A DNA stretch of 64,000 bases from Pelobates cultripes (lineage: Eukaryota; Chordata; Amphibia; Anura; Pelobatidae). Of this stretch, positions 11,381 through 21,949 are shown piece after piece. The notes beneath the pieces were generated by a model, which was not told where the DNA came from, did no database searches, and worked only from the letters and a program-made list of their open reading frames with translations. Where the stretch lies: the NCBI GenBank assembly GCA_933207985.1, contig OW240916.1:79920710-79984709 (forward strand), in the 5' to 3' direction. The position numbers and the translations under genes are program-made. Positions within the stretch are counted from its first letter, which is position 1; each line of letters begins with the position of its first letter.

Positions 11381-14294
11381 TTCAGATTTTACCTTATGGT
11401 GTTCGATGAAATGTTTTCTTAGGGGCTATCTGATTAAACAAGAAATATATTTGAAACTAAAGCAGGGTAAAACACTAGCTGATCCCTATATTCACCTTGC
11501 CGGTCTGGAGAGAATAAACAAGCTGTACCCTTCCCCTGATACTTATAGAGAAATAACAACAATCCAACAAGAGATTCAGAATAAAATAAAAGATCAAACT
11601 AACTATGCCCTGACACGTCTTAAACAAATATGGTACTACTGGCTATCTGATTAAACAAGAAATATATTTGAAACTAAAGCAGGGTAAACTACTAGCTGAT
11701 CCCTTTATTCACCTTGCCGATCTGGAGAGAATAAACAAGCTGTACCCTTCTCCTGATATTTATAGAGAAATAACAACAATCCAACAAGAGATTAAGAATA
11801 AAATAAAAGATCAAACTAACTATGCCCTGACACGTCTTAAACTAAGATGGTACTACTCAAACAAACAAACAAACTAAAAGCTCAAGACCAAAGAAATAGA
11901 ATTAAACAGATTACATATGAGGGTACAGTTTGTTTTTCACCTCTCAAAATCGCTAGGGCTTTTAGAGCATATTATGAATCCCTATATAATTTACCCGAAC
12001 CAAATAAAACTGGAGAATTTTCTAAGATCCCTAAACCTTTCAGTGTTATCCAATGAAAAAAGTAATATACTTAACAAACCTTTTACTCAGATATAGATCG
12101 CCAGTGTAATTGCTGATATGAAGAGAGGTAAAGGTCCTGACGGCTTTACCACTATGTTCTATTAGATTTTACAACCTAAGCTGGAGTGTGTTTATGGTGC
12201 CATAGGTAGATCAATTGGATTTGCCCTAGAAATGCTTGAAGCTACTATATCACCTATTTTAAAAATGGGCAAAAATCCTACTAAGTTAACCAATTATAGA
12301 CCAATCTTGTTAATTAATCTGGATATAAAAATATATTCTAAGATTTTGCCACAAAGATTGAATTTGGTTATTCTAGATCTAATACACCCGGACCAGGTTG
12401 GTTTCATGGTGGGTAGGACAAGGGAAGAAAACACCCGCAGAGTCAATAATATTATTGACGAGATCCATCTTAAGAAAACTCCATCTATCATTATGGCCTT
12501 AAATGCCAAAAAGGCATTTGATAGAGTAAATTGAAGATTTTTGGCTAAGACTCTGCGGGTGTTTGGACTCACGGGCCCATTTGCTGAACGGACTATGGCG
12601 CTATACATACTTCCTAGTGCAAAGATTACTGTTCCATTTTTCACCTCTATGAACATTAAGATTCGAAATGGTACCTGTCAGGGCTGCCCACTGGCACCCC
12701 TTCTTTATGTTTTTACAGTAGAGAGATTGGCGGTCCTGACAAAGACATCAGCAATTAAAGGAATTATGGTAGGTCAACAAGACCATTTGGTTTCCCTCTT
12801 TGCTGACGATATACTTTTAACATTGTCATCTCTTAAATCTTCTTTTATCGAAGCTCTAAAGATACTACAGACATTTAGTCTGTTTTCTAACTATAAACTT
12901 AATTTTTCTAAAACTCAAATAATGTATTTTTATATTACTAATTCTAATTTTCAAACTCTAAATGAAAGCTATGTAACGTTGGATTGGTCTAAAAAAGAGG
13001 TACAATATTTAGGAATTAAACTTTGTTCAGACTACAGTCTACACTGTAAAAATATTATTTGGAACTGATTATTGATGTTAAAGAGACAATAAGTAGATGG
13101 AAGGGCCAAGAGATGTATTGGCTCAGATGAATAAATATCCTTAAAACATATTTGGTCTCAAAAATATTGTATTTTTTAGGAGTTATTCCAATCTCAGTAC
13201 CACCCAATATAATAAAAGAAATGGAAATTCTATTATCCACATATGTTTGGGGAGCCAAGAAGCCTAGAGTCCCTCGGACTATACCTAAAAGGAAAATAGA
13301 CCCAGACTACTAAAAATTCAGAACCAAACTCTGACCAGATTGATAGACTGGCTTTTTAAATTTAGAAAAAGGTTGGAAAACAGACAAACCCTACATTTTA
13401 TCACAAGAGCTAGTCCTCTCTCTATCTTTGTATATAGAAAATATGGACATTTCCCACTGGCAATCTAACGATTTAAAAACAATATCAGACCTATATGATA
13501 CTGATTCGATAAATCATTTTTCCAACTTGCAAGGGAGACATGGTCTTTCTCTTCGAGAAATATTTAAATAAATTAGGATAAAGCATTTTCTTACTCCAGA
13601 TTTGAATAGATATCCAGGTATAATAGATACCCATTATAATATACAACCTACCTCAAAAACAATCACTACAATTGGTAAATCTATGGATGAGAAAATTAAA
13701 TAAACCTAAAGCTATGCTGAACTGGGTGAGAGATTGTACCTTTACTGCCCCATTAGTGATTTGGAACAGTGCATGGCGACTCACGAGAGCCTCCATGTAC
13801 TGTATCAATCTGTACGAGCAATATTTTAAGTTAATACAAAGGTGTTATATGGTTCCTACACGACTTGAAAGATTTTGCCATAATTCACAGAACTATTGCT
13901 GGCGCTGCTAAAACCACCTGGGTACACAAATTCATATATGGTGGGAATGTCCAAGTTTGGTTTCTATTAAAAGAAATATAGAGATACAGCTGACATGTCT
14001 CTTCTTATTAACATATATATTTAACAAGCATTTTTATTTCATATTGATTTCCCGGTCACAGGCAGATATAATAAATATTTATGCATTGATATCTTTGCAG
14101 CAGCAAACATGTGTTTAGCCAGACATTGGAGAAGTATCTCTATTCCATCATGGACTGAAGTTAAAACTCAAATACATTTTCAGAGAGAGGCAGAGAAACA
14201 ATTTTTCAATAAAGAAGCCAAGACATTAAATACATACAATAAAATGTGGGATCTCTGGACTCAATATTATAGAATTTATCACCTTGTGAATTGA
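11381..14294 (+). pseudogene. L1-like LINE ORF2 relic (reverse transcriptase)
   Basis: Fragments read in order on the plus strand: a pre-RT region duplicated in tandem (11406-11877); KMGKNPTKLTNYRPILLIN with HPDQVGFMVGRT (12232-12534); LNAKKAFDRVN followed by a stop at 12532; then 12541-13068, with [16 protein letters not shown] and the catalytic FADDILLTLS; then the thumb/C-terminal part (VQYLGIKL). Farther on, 13672-13911 ends in a CWRC word, and WVHKFIYGG/IWWECP in another frame matches the zinc-knuckle-like C-terminus of L1 ORF2. It ends at about 14,294. The apurinic endonuclease is absent. At least five stops or frameshifts make it inactive. The FADD and [10 protein letters not shown] motifs are diagnostic of the L1 group. 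Confidence 0.85.
11424..11857 (+). repeat. 217-bp tandem duplication inside the L1-like element
   Basis: Two copies (11424-11640 and 11641-11857) both start GGCTATCTGATTAAACAAG and include CTGGAGAGAATAAACAAGC and ATGCCCTGACACGTCTTAAA. They differ at about ten positions. The duplication repeats some 72 codons of the pre-RT region. Confidence 0.9.
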
Positions 14295-14365
14295 ACCTCA
14301 TGAAATGCTTCCCTTGAAAACCACCTGTAATACCCTTCCACCTAATTAATTACAAGTGGAGAATA

Positions 14366-14535
14366 ATTTTATGTCAAGACACGGAGGCTCATATTGCTTA
14401 ACCCTTTCTTTACTGTCCACCAATAGCAGCAAAGAATACAGCAGTAAGTAAAAATGGTAACCATAGTGATAGGCCACATCCATACCAAGTCCCAGTATAA
14501 TAGTCAGCACATCCCCACACATTTCCTCTTTCGTT
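14366..14535. repeat. DIRS 1 left inverted terminal repeat
   Basis: Reverse complement of 18236-18345, with an extra block of about 50 bp containing CCAATAGCAGCAAAGAATACAG. That block resembles the terminal repeat of DIRS 3 (CCATAGCAGCAAAGAAAAGAG), so the right repeat probably lost it. Confidence 0.8.
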
Positions 14536-15390
14536 GCTGCTCCGACCAAAGATAAGTACATGACAAAATTTATCTCATACTATACTACTATTCTCTTATT
14601 GATTTCTGGTTATTTATATGAGTTATTTATTGTTATTTGAACTTCTATTACTCTTTTTGTTGATAATTCCTGTCTGGAATTTGTTTTCTGTGTTTTATTA
14701 CATGCTTGTTTCATACTATATATTATGTTGGTTACCTTTGAGCCCAGGGATCCAGACCTTCCCTATGTTTTATTCTGTGTGTTATCCATGCTCACTTGCT
14801 TCTTCTGATTACTAATGTATCTCATTATATCTTTCCTCACTACCCTTTGGCTCCATTTTCACCTTCTCTCCATTTATTTGGCGCCATTTTGCGCCTGTTT
14901 TCCATCCTATTCGGATGTTTTCATGAAAGAATTCTAACCAGTTCGGTAAATTCTTCATGAACACATGCCGTTCGTTTGTTTTCTAACACTTAGCTTCATT
15001 AGTCTGTTTTGCCGCGTTCGGCTATTTTTCATTCGAACGGTCAGTGCATTCGCCTGTTTCTTATTCATTACTTTCATCTATATATCCCATTGAATTCATC
15101 TTTTTTTGCGACCGTTCGGCTCTTTAACTAGACAAATTGACTGTATTTTGGCCATGAATCTCGCGAGATTGCCAGCGGCCATTTCCTGACTTCCTGTCTC
15201 TCTGACTTTGTGCATGTTCTCTTCCTATCTGCCGGTCTGGACCCTGGTGAACTCCCTATCTATACCCTCTTAGGTTATACTAGTTTGGGGTGATTAACTC
15301 CTGCTAGTCTCCTCTGCTCTGATTTAGCTTTATCCCATACTGGTTATATTGTTGTTAAAGTTTTGTTGGGGAATATCTCACAGCACTTCC

Positions 15391-16629
15391 ATGCCCAGAT
15401 CTAAAGTGCCTGCCAGCCCCTCCTCCCCTAGGGAGATGGACATGCCCCAGGTTTTAGCTAACCCATCTTCCAATTCTGCTTCTCCTTCTTCTGTTGGGGA
15501 CCCTATGCCCCTGTATGATGAGACCCAGTCCCTGGTGCTACAGCGCTCAGTCTCTGACGCCATTATGGCTGCTATGGGCTCCATGTCCTCTGTCCTCTCC
15601 AAGACCATATCACAGGCCTTACTTGCACGCCCTTTGGCCGCAGAAGGTTCGGGTACGCCGACACGCTTAGCGCGACCGGCTACTGATCCTATAGGGGAGG
15701 CACCAAAAAAGGCTACTGGCAAATCCAGGCTCTCAAATCTCCCTGCCTCCAGAACCAACATGACTGGTGTGACTATAGTCACCCATGACAGCGTGCCTAT
15801 GTCACGCAAGAGAGCCTTTCCGTGCCAGGCAGAACGGGCGCGGCAGTGGAAATGTGCTAGAGCACAAAACGAGAGCGACTCCGACTCAGAAATCGGGTCT
15901 AGTGAGGAGGATGACGAGTGTGTGGATGACTCTGATGACGAATTTTGTGGGCAGAAGTCTGAACCTTTTGGCCCTGCTCACTCCGCGGTGGTTGCGACTA
16001 GGAGCGACTTCCCCGCTACTGCGGGCTCCACCCTCATGGATCCGTCCGGGGAACCCATGTTTGACCCAGATGCTCTCCATCATCCGAGGTCGGTGGAATG
16101 GCTCCCGGCGGACCATGTGGCACGGTACCTTGAAAACTGGGTACGACGTCCCCTCAGTAAGGCGGCGTGTAATAAACTTAGGGTGGAATGCCCAAGACCA
16201 TTGGTACCTAGCAAAGTCTGTGAGACCCCTGTAGTGGACCCTAAGATGACCCAATTCCTCTCCAAAATGGGTTGGAATCCCCGCAAGGGTCTAGATTCAG
16301 CACTTAAATCATGCCAAGATAAACATCTTGACATATTTGGCCCTTTGGCCAAACTGTTTGATCTGGCTGAAATCGCCAGAGCCGAGAACCGGCAGGTTCA
16401 CCCGGAGGAACTCTGTGGTTGGGTGCAGAGGGCTATCTGCATTGTGGGCAGTGTAAACACCTCCCTGTCCATTGAAAGGCGTAAAGCCATTCTGTTCAAG
16501 ATTGAACCCAAACTGGCCAAACTCGCCCTCACAGAGGCAGGCAAGGATGCCCAAGGCCTCTTATTTGGGGACTCCTTTATTAAGGACCTGGGGTGCTTTG
16601 TGGGTGCATTTGCTTCTTCTGATTACTAA
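15391..16629 (+). CDS. DIRS gag-like ORF1 (412 codons)
   Basis: Nucleocapsid/gag-like protein of a DIRS element, presumed to package element RNA. The frame opens further upstream, but the first ATG is at 15391 (MPRSKVPASPSS). N-terminal half: Ser/Pro/Ala-rich and low-complexity, with an acidic stretch (SDSDSEIGSSEEDDECVDDS, about residues 170-190). C-terminal half: more conserved, with VRRPLSKAACNKLRVECPRP and the gag end IEPKLAKLALTEAGKDAQGL followed by LFGDSFIKDLG. The same end occurs in DIRS 3 (LGPLAQGKLFGEDFLKEL), which supports the assignment. The last residues and the stop (ASSDY-stop) come from a 60-bp copy of the element's own leader, so the true C-terminus is lost. The frame is intact, unlike the rest of the element. 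Confidence 0.8.
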   Translation: MPRSKVPASPSSPREMDMPQVLANPSSNSASPSSVGDPMPLYDETQSLVLQRSVSDAIMAAMGSMSSVLSKTISQALLARPLAAEGSGTPTRLARPATDPIGEAPKKATGKSRLSNLPASRTNMTGVTIVTHDSVPMSRKRAFPCQAERARQWKCARAQNESDSDSEIGSSEEDDECVDDSDDEFCGQKSEPFGPAHSAVVATRSDFPATAGSTLMDPSGEPMFDPDALHHPRSVEWLPADHVARYLENWVRRPLSKAACNKLRVECPRPLVPSKVCETPVVDPKMTQFLSKMGWNPRKGLDSALKSCQDKHLDIFGPLAKLFDLAEIARAENRQVHPEELCGWVQRAICIVGSVNTSLSIERRKAILFKIEPKLAKLALTEAGKDAQGLLFGDSFIKDLGCFVGAFASSDY

Positions 16630-16669
16630 CTTATCTCATTATATCTTTCCTCACTACCCTTTGGCTCCA
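16610..16669 (+). repeat. 60-bp copy of the DIRS 1 leader at the deletion junction
   Basis: 16610-16669 repeats 14796-14855 (TTGCTTCTTCTGATTACTAA ... CCCTTTGGCTCCA) with two or so mismatches. It sits exactly between the gag frame and the surviving methyltransferase/RNase H tail, where RT should be. Confidence 0.9.
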
Positions 16670-16864
16670 ACCGCGGAGGCAGTGGATGCCTTCTTACAAG
16701 ACTGGACTGGCTCACTCCTCTACGCCTTCCCCCCATTTGCCATGATACCTCGGGTCCTGCTCCAAGTTCACCGCCAAATAGCTGACCTGATCCTACTAAC
16801 CCCATTCTGGGGGGCCCAATCTTGGTTCCCACAACTCCTGGAACTGGCGGTAGACGTGCCCTGA
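16670..16864 (+). pseudogene. DIRS 1 RT/RH/methyltransferase frame, C-terminal remnant
   Basis: About 64 codons remain: AEAVDAFLQDW, YAFPPFAMIPRVL, ILLTPFWGAQSWFPQLLEL, ending AVDVP-stop. The AYAFPPFAMI word recurs in DIRS 3 at 55,450. This is the end of the domain that follows RNase H in DIRS polyproteins. RT and RNase H are deleted. Confidence 0.75.
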
Positions 16865-16944
16865 CTGCTGCCGTCTCTACCGAACCTCCTCCTGGACCCA
16901 TCAGGCCTCCAGCATCCCCTCCTGGTGGACGGGTCGTTACTACT

Positions 16945-17903
16945 GCTCGCGTGGAGAATTTTGGGAGTCCGTGGGAAATCCAAGGGGTTTCGGACGCAAC
17001 TCTATGCCTCCTGGCTGACGCATGGGCTCCCGGGACTAGACGAGCATATGGGACCGCTTGGAGAGTTTGGACTGGCTGATGCCTGGCTCGGAGCTTGGAT
17101 CCCGTTTCAGCACCTGTGACTGCAATCCTCCTATTCCTGACTTCGTTGTTTGAAGCTGGTCGGGCATATCGCACGATTAATTCATACAGATCGGCCATCT
17201 CCTCGGCTCACCAAGGATTTGTCGGCTGCCCAGCAGGCCAACATCCGTTAGTATGCCGCTTACTTAGGGGCTCACGCCTGTCGCGCCCCCCTAGACCTCG
17301 TAACTCATCTACATGGGACGTCTCCTGCGTTTTGTCGCTGTTCTCCTCCTGGCCGCCTAATGCAGAGCTCTCCCCGCGACAGCTGTCGGCCAAGTTGTTC
17401 TGTCTCCCTGTTCTGTCTCATTTCATGCAAACGGGTATCGGATGTTCGTGCCCTGAACTATGATGCTAGGTCTTTCACTCCGGACGGTGTGACGTTTAAC
17501 ATCTCCAGATGCACCAAGACCGCTATTCGATCGGTTTCTTATCCAAGCTTCCCTGGTACTCCAGTCCTATGTCCGGTGGCCTGCCTATGGGAATATGAAC
17601 TTCGAACGAGTGCACATGAGCTACGTCGTCTCCCCAGCTGTTTCTTTCGCTTCGTCGCCCCCTTCTCCCCTGTGTCCAGTACTACATTGGCTCGCTGGGT
17701 GAAATGGGTGATGTCTCTGGCCGGTGTGGATACGTCTATCTTTGGTGCCCACTCAGCCCGAGGGGCATCGGCCACGTCCATGGTGAATTGCACGTCTGGA
17801 AGACATGATGAGAATGGCCGACTGGTCCCGCGAATCCACTTTTTGTGAGTTTTACTTTCGACCTTTGCCTCACGTTTTTTCTCCAGTTATTGATCAGCTT
17901 TAA
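16945..17903 (+). pseudogene. DIRS 1 tyrosine recombinase, frameshifted
   Basis: Integrase of the DIRS element (tyrosine recombinase). Start of the recognisable region: LLADAWAPGTRRAYGTAWRVW (about 17,010-17,075), the SAM-like N-terminal domain. Then, in another frame, FLTSLFEAGRAYRTINSYRS (17,130-17,190) and LLRGSRLSRPPRPR; then a frame change to RVSDVRALNYDARSF (catalytic Arg region, about 17,430-17,475), LARWVKWVMSLAG, and GAHSARGASA (the His-x-x-Arg box, about 17,745-17,775). The Tyr box ADWSRESTFCEFYFRPLP (17,818-17,865) is again in a different frame. At least three frameshifts separate parts that all align with the open recombinase of DIRS 3. Confidence 0.85.
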
Positions 17904-18235
17904 ACTTGCAATATATTAAAATTATGTCTTGGCATGCGCACTTTGGTTCAAGTACCGATTTAACCGTTCGGCTCCTGTCTTTTGTGTTTTCACAGGTTGA
18001 TTCCTTGTTGATCAAGGGTCTTCAGCACTTCTCTCTCGGCTTCACCAAGTGGCCAGGATGTTTATGGACAATGCTGTGATGGGCCCCTCACTGTTGGAAT
18101 CTTGTTAACTGATGGATCGGTCCCAGTTCCATTATAGTTCCTGATCGGAGTCCGGCTGGATTTCAGATCGCCTGTTCTATTTGGTTTGGACTGTTTCATC
18201 GTTCCTGTTTTGTTGTTATTGTCTCGCATCTCCAA

Positions 18236-18345
18236 AGAAAGAGGAAATGTGTGGGGATGTGCTTACTATTATACTGGGACTTGGTATGGGTGTGGCCTAT
18301 CAGTAATGAAAGGGTTAAGCGATACTCGCCTTCGTGTCTTTCATA
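18236..18345. repeat. DIRS 1 right inverted terminal repeat
   Basis: Inverse of 14366-14535: AGAGGAAATGTGTGGGGATG, TATTATACTGGGACTTGG, AATGAAAGGGTTAAGCGATA. The outer end may extend to about 18,420, where similarity becomes unclear. Confidence 0.8.
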
Positions 18346-18420
18346 AAATCATGTCTTTTCGTCATGAAATAGCAAAATCATGTAATTTTCTGACTATATA
18401 ATGATGAAATCATCTTCCTT

Positions 18421-20030
18421 TTTTTATCGTCTTTTTAGATTAGTCCAGAATCCGTCCGAATATGTGTTATATGTTATTAGTTATAATATTATTAGCTGTA
18501 TGATTGTTTAAATATATATCAGAACATCTTATTGATGAACATTTGAAATACATTATATATGTATGTATGTCTTTTTATATATTAAAAAAATGAATAAAGA
18601 TGAAAATTTGAAAAAAATAATAATAGTATGGTGTAAAGATACACCCCTTTTTTTCTCAATGGTGTGCTAGTTTTCAGTTATATGAAGTTGACATTGTGTA
18701 TCAGTGAATAACTGGATTATTTAAATATATTTTAAAGAGATGCATTTCCATGATATATATGTACCTATAGAACATGCATTCCTACTTGTAATCATGACAG
18801 AATCTAAAAATATTTTACTTTTATTTATAAAAGATTTATATCAGAATTTTATAAGTGTGAACATGTCATTTTTGGGGGGCGTTTTTAGTTACATATATCA
18901 TGTTAGCTATGTGCAGTATAACAATTAAAATGCACTCATTAACATTACTTTAAGGGGAAGTCATTCCTCTGGATTTTTAATGTTTACTTGCCTATATGCA
19001 AATATGCATTTGTAAGAAGTGAAAAATAAAAGAACTTTCAGACCGTTTTATTCTTCAACATTTTCTATCTAGTCCAATGAGTTTAAAAGTTGCACTTGAA
19101 ACTCAATGGGACTGTTTTTTTTAGTTTACAGTAATATTATACCTTACAGCTAATACTGTATTTTTCAATTATATTCAGATGATGAACCTCCACTATCTCT
19201 ACTAGTTTAAAGTTAACAATTTGTACAGTTGTAGCATTTTTCTATTATTTTTATTTCTACAAATAATTGTTTTTAATCTATTGCTATTGCACACTTAATA
19301 TAAATAAAATGTATAATGATAATGTAAACATGTTTTTAGGCTTTGTATGTACTAGCTAAAACCGTGATCCACTTACTAGCGGTGGTCTGGAACATAACCC
19401 ATCGTATTAGCGAGGTTTACATGTAACAGGTTTGAATGGCTCTGGATAGTCAACTTCCGTAGTCAATAACTGCCAATGAGAATCTTTTCTGTGTTTGCAA
19501 GAACACCCTGTTGACATCACACACATTGCTGGATTTTCCATAGTGTAGTTTTCAGAAGTATCGTAGCATGCACAGAAACACGAGAATAGTAATGCTAACT
19601 TTGGCAAAACTCCCATTTACAGCTTTATATTTTGTCTACAGTATTTAAATTTCTTGCAAAGTGGTACTAAGTTGTAAGAAAAAATAAATAGATAACAGGA
19701 TAATTTTTCATAACACCGCTATGATATTTGAGGCTTGTATACTTTCTAAAAATGCATATTATTTAGACATAACATTATAGTTCATATTTTTTTTATATAA
19801 AATGCAGTATGGTGAAGGCAAAATTAATTTTAAAAAAATTGCTTCCTAATTTTATTAATGCTAATAACTAGAGGAAACTAAATCTAAGTAAAAGCATATT
19901 TTTTTTTATTGGGTTTAGAAAAGCAGGACATTTTACATGAAAGAGGATAACTATACACAAATTGTGTATTTTAAAATCAAAAATAATATATGACTTGTGT
20001 GGGTACTTTAAGGAAAAAAAATACATTATA
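18421..20030. other. AT-rich intergenic DNA
   Basis: No repeat family recognised apart from poly-A/T stretches. Contains the small minus-strand ORF listed separately. Confidence 0.5.
19407..19616 (-). CDS. Hypothetical small secreted-like cysteine-rich ORF (69 codons)
   Basis: I do not recognise this protein. It starts with ATG and has a signal-peptide-like opening: MGVLPKLALLFSCFCACYD (positive K6, hydrophobic 7-17, likely cleavage near 17-20). The rest has one N-glycosylation sequon (N23-Y-T) and four cysteines, C32, C38, C40 and C66 (CVMSTGCSC, then VTCKPR-stop). It lies in otherwise gene-free, AT-rich DNA with no transposon match that I can see. Its codon make-up is less AT-biased than the surroundings. 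It could be a single-exon peptide gene, a first exon (ACATGTAAAC near its end could be a weak donor), or chance. No promoter or poly(A) signal is convincing. Confidence 0.25.
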   Translation of the reverse strand: MGVLPKLALLFSCFCACYDTSENYTMENPAMCVMSTGCSCKHRKDSHWQLLTTEVDYPEPFKPVTCKPR

Positions 20031-20190
20031 TTTAAAAGGATACTAGAATCACCAGAACAACTACAGCTTAATGTGGTTGTTTTTGTGAGTATAGCAGATC
20101 CCTATAGGCTGTTTAATGTAATGCCTAGGAACACATTTGGTGGCAGTTACTTAGGCGACCACTAGAGGTGCTTCCTGGGTCAGTGCTGCA
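20031..20190 (+). mobile_element. T2-type MITE fragment
   Basis: TTTAAAAGGATACTAGAATC, then CACCAGAACAACTACAGCTT and a matching GTGGTTGTTTTTGTGAG arm. This is a degraded TTAAAGG-type terminus with the hairpin stem usual in the family. The far end is not found. Confidence 0.55.
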
Positions 20191-20465
20191 CAGTGTGAAA
20201 AACAATGGCATAATATGTTGGAGAAAGAGCAAAGAAAACAACATACATTCTGTGACAAATGCTGCTTTTGCAACTCATATTCAGGGACATAAACTTGTCT
20301 TTCAAGATCTTAAGTTTGCCAATTATGATTGTATACTGGTAAAATATCAATGGGAGAATTTCTTGACCAGTCTATTACAGGGATAAAGTGGAATAATGTC
20401 TGTACGAGTATTCCACTTGAAAGCAAGATCTGTGAGAAAGTCCTTTACACATGAATCATGTACTT

Positions 20466-20740
20466 CTGAGTGATGGAGCATCTTTCTCAAAGACCCCTTA
20501 ACCCAACTGACTATAGGCTACGATGTGAATATTTTATCTATAGCATAAAGCAGCTAGCGATGGAACCCGTATCTGTGCAAAAACAGAAATGGGCAAGTCT
20601 TATATTTGACCCAGTAACTTTCCAAAACACCATGAAACCTGGACATGGGGGGTACTGTTGTACTTGTGAGACATTATTGAACACTAATATGAGTGGTTTA
20701 GAGCATAACTCGTTCTGCCGATTTGTGCTACAATGTAATT
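20466..20740 (+). repeat. Relic of a dispersed repeat also present at 21950-22530
   Basis: AAATGGGCAAGTCTTATATT and TTTGACCCAGTAACTTTCC, then ACCATGAAACCTGGACATGG, match 22,095-22,165 (TTTGACCCTGTAACTTTC, CTGTATATGGGGGGTACCG). The frame passing through it into the LINE downstream is accidental. Confidence 0.65.
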
Positions 20741-21285
20741 ACAGGACCCATCATTGTGACATGCTAAAGGAACTAAACTGGCTATCGCTGGAATCCAGAC
20801 GCACCCTTCATCTTTCCAGCCTTGTTTTTAAGAGCTTTTCTGGGAAACTCCCACCCTACCTGAACAAAATGCTTTCCCCAGCTATTCCCACTTTCTATAA
20901 GCTCCGATCCAGTACAAGCACTTTACTTCTGTTGAGTCTACCGCAATACAAAAAGAAAGCGGCCCAATCCTCCTCCTATAGAGCGCCGCAATTGTGGAAC
21001 GACCTCCCGCACAATTCAAAATCTTCCCTAAGCCTAATGTCATTTTAGAGATCCCTCTCTACATACCTCAAAACAGAATGCACGTGTCATGGTTGATTAT
21101 ACATTTCCTGCCTGTTCTATGTTAAATTTTGTATATATTGTGTATTAATATTGTTTTTGTATTTTGTTGTACCTAATGTAACAATGCAATGATTTGTGGA
21201 CCCAGGACATACTTGAAAACGAGAGAAATCTCAATGTATCTTTCCTGGTAAAATATTTTATAAATAAATAAATAAATAAATAATG
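20741..21285 (+). pseudogene. L2/CR1-like LINE C-terminal fragment with (AAAT)n tail
   Basis: The frame ending at 21048 reads HCDMLKELNWLSLESRRTLH, LVFKSFSGKLPPYLNKML, LRSSTSTLLLLSLPQ and SSYRAPQLWNDLPHNSKSS. This is the order of the extreme C-terminus of L2/Rex-type LINE polyproteins (LxWLPVxxRxxxK, APPYLxDLL, APRLWNxLP). The 3' UTR follows and ends in TTTATAAATAAATAAATAAA at about 21,250-21,283, a typical short-repeat tail. Heavily 5'-truncated, so only the tail of the polyprotein is present. Confidence 0.75.
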
Positions 21286-21302
21286 CTGATGATATCATCG
21301 GT

Positions 21303-21896
21303 GAAATAGAAACATAGAAACATAGAATGTGACGGCAGATAAGAACCATTCGGCCCATCTAGTCTGCCCAATTTTCTAAATACTTTCATTACTCCCTAGT
21401 CTTATCTTATAGTTAGGATAGCCTTATGCCTATCCCACGCATGCTTAAACTCCTTTACTGTGTTAACCTCTACCACTTCAGCTGGAAGGCTATTCCATGC
21501 ATCCACTACCCTCTCAGTAAAGTAATACTTCCTGATATTATTTTTAAACCTTTGTCCCTCTAATTTAAGACTATGTCCTCTTGTTGTGGTAGTTTTTCTT
21601 CTTTTAAATATAGTCTCCTCCTTTACTGTGTTGATTCCCTTTATATATTTAAATGTTTCTATCATATCCCCCCTGTCTCGTCTTTCCTCCAAGTTATACA
21701 TGTTAAGATCCTTTAACCTTTCCTGGTAAGTTTTATCCCGCAATCCATGAACCAGTTTAGTAGCCCTTCTCTGAACCCTCTCTAAGGTATCAATATCCTT
21801 CTGAAGATACGGTCTCCAGTACTGTGTACAATACTCCAAGTGAGGTCTCACCAGTGTTCTGTACAATGGCAGTTTATTTGTTTTAAAAAAATGCAA
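21303..21896 (-). pseudogene. CR1/L2-like LINE, 3' end with C-terminal ORF
   Basis: An open frame of 164 codons (21402-21896) reads on the minus strand: YRTLVRPHLEYCTQYWRPYL, IDTLERVQRRATKLVHGL, NLEERRDRGDMIETFKYIKG, VVDAWNSLPAEVVEVNTVKE. This is the classic C-terminal end of CR1/L2/Jockey-group LINE ORF2 after the RT palm. The 3' UTR continues to the repeated CATAGAAACATAGAATGTGA tail at about 21,305. The frame is intact across this stretch but the element is 5'-truncated. It is the same family as 831-1782, which covers the region just upstream (RT palm). Confidence 0.85.
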
Positions 21897-21949
21897 ATAA
21901 TAAATATGAACGCTAGATTTGGTGAGTGGTAATGATTAAATGGCTACTA

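Larger units (their letters stand above)
14362..18360 (+). mobile_element. DIRS-type retrotransposon 1 (internally deleted)
   Basis: A plus-strand DIRS element bounded by inverted terminal repeats. The left (14366-14535: GGCTCATATTGCTTAACCC...CCACATCCATACCAAGTCCC) and right (18236-18345: GGGACTTGGTATGGGTGTGG...GGGTTAAGCGATACTCGCC) match in inverse. The left repeat carries about 50 extra bp (around 14410-14465). Contents in order: leader, gag, a 60-bp leader-like insert, the last part of the RT/RNase H/methyltransferase frame, a frameshifted tyrosine recombinase and the right repeat. The RT itself is missing. A weak internal complementary region (GCAATAT...TGTCTTGGCAT, about 17,910-17,938) can be aligned to the left end. 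DIRS elements integrate by tyrosine recombinase, so no target duplication is expected. Confidence 0.85.

Noticed and set aside
15349..15390. Upstream TTG start for the DIRS 1 gag
   Set aside because: Non-ATG; the first ATG at 15391 gives MPRSKVPASPSS, a better eukaryotic start.
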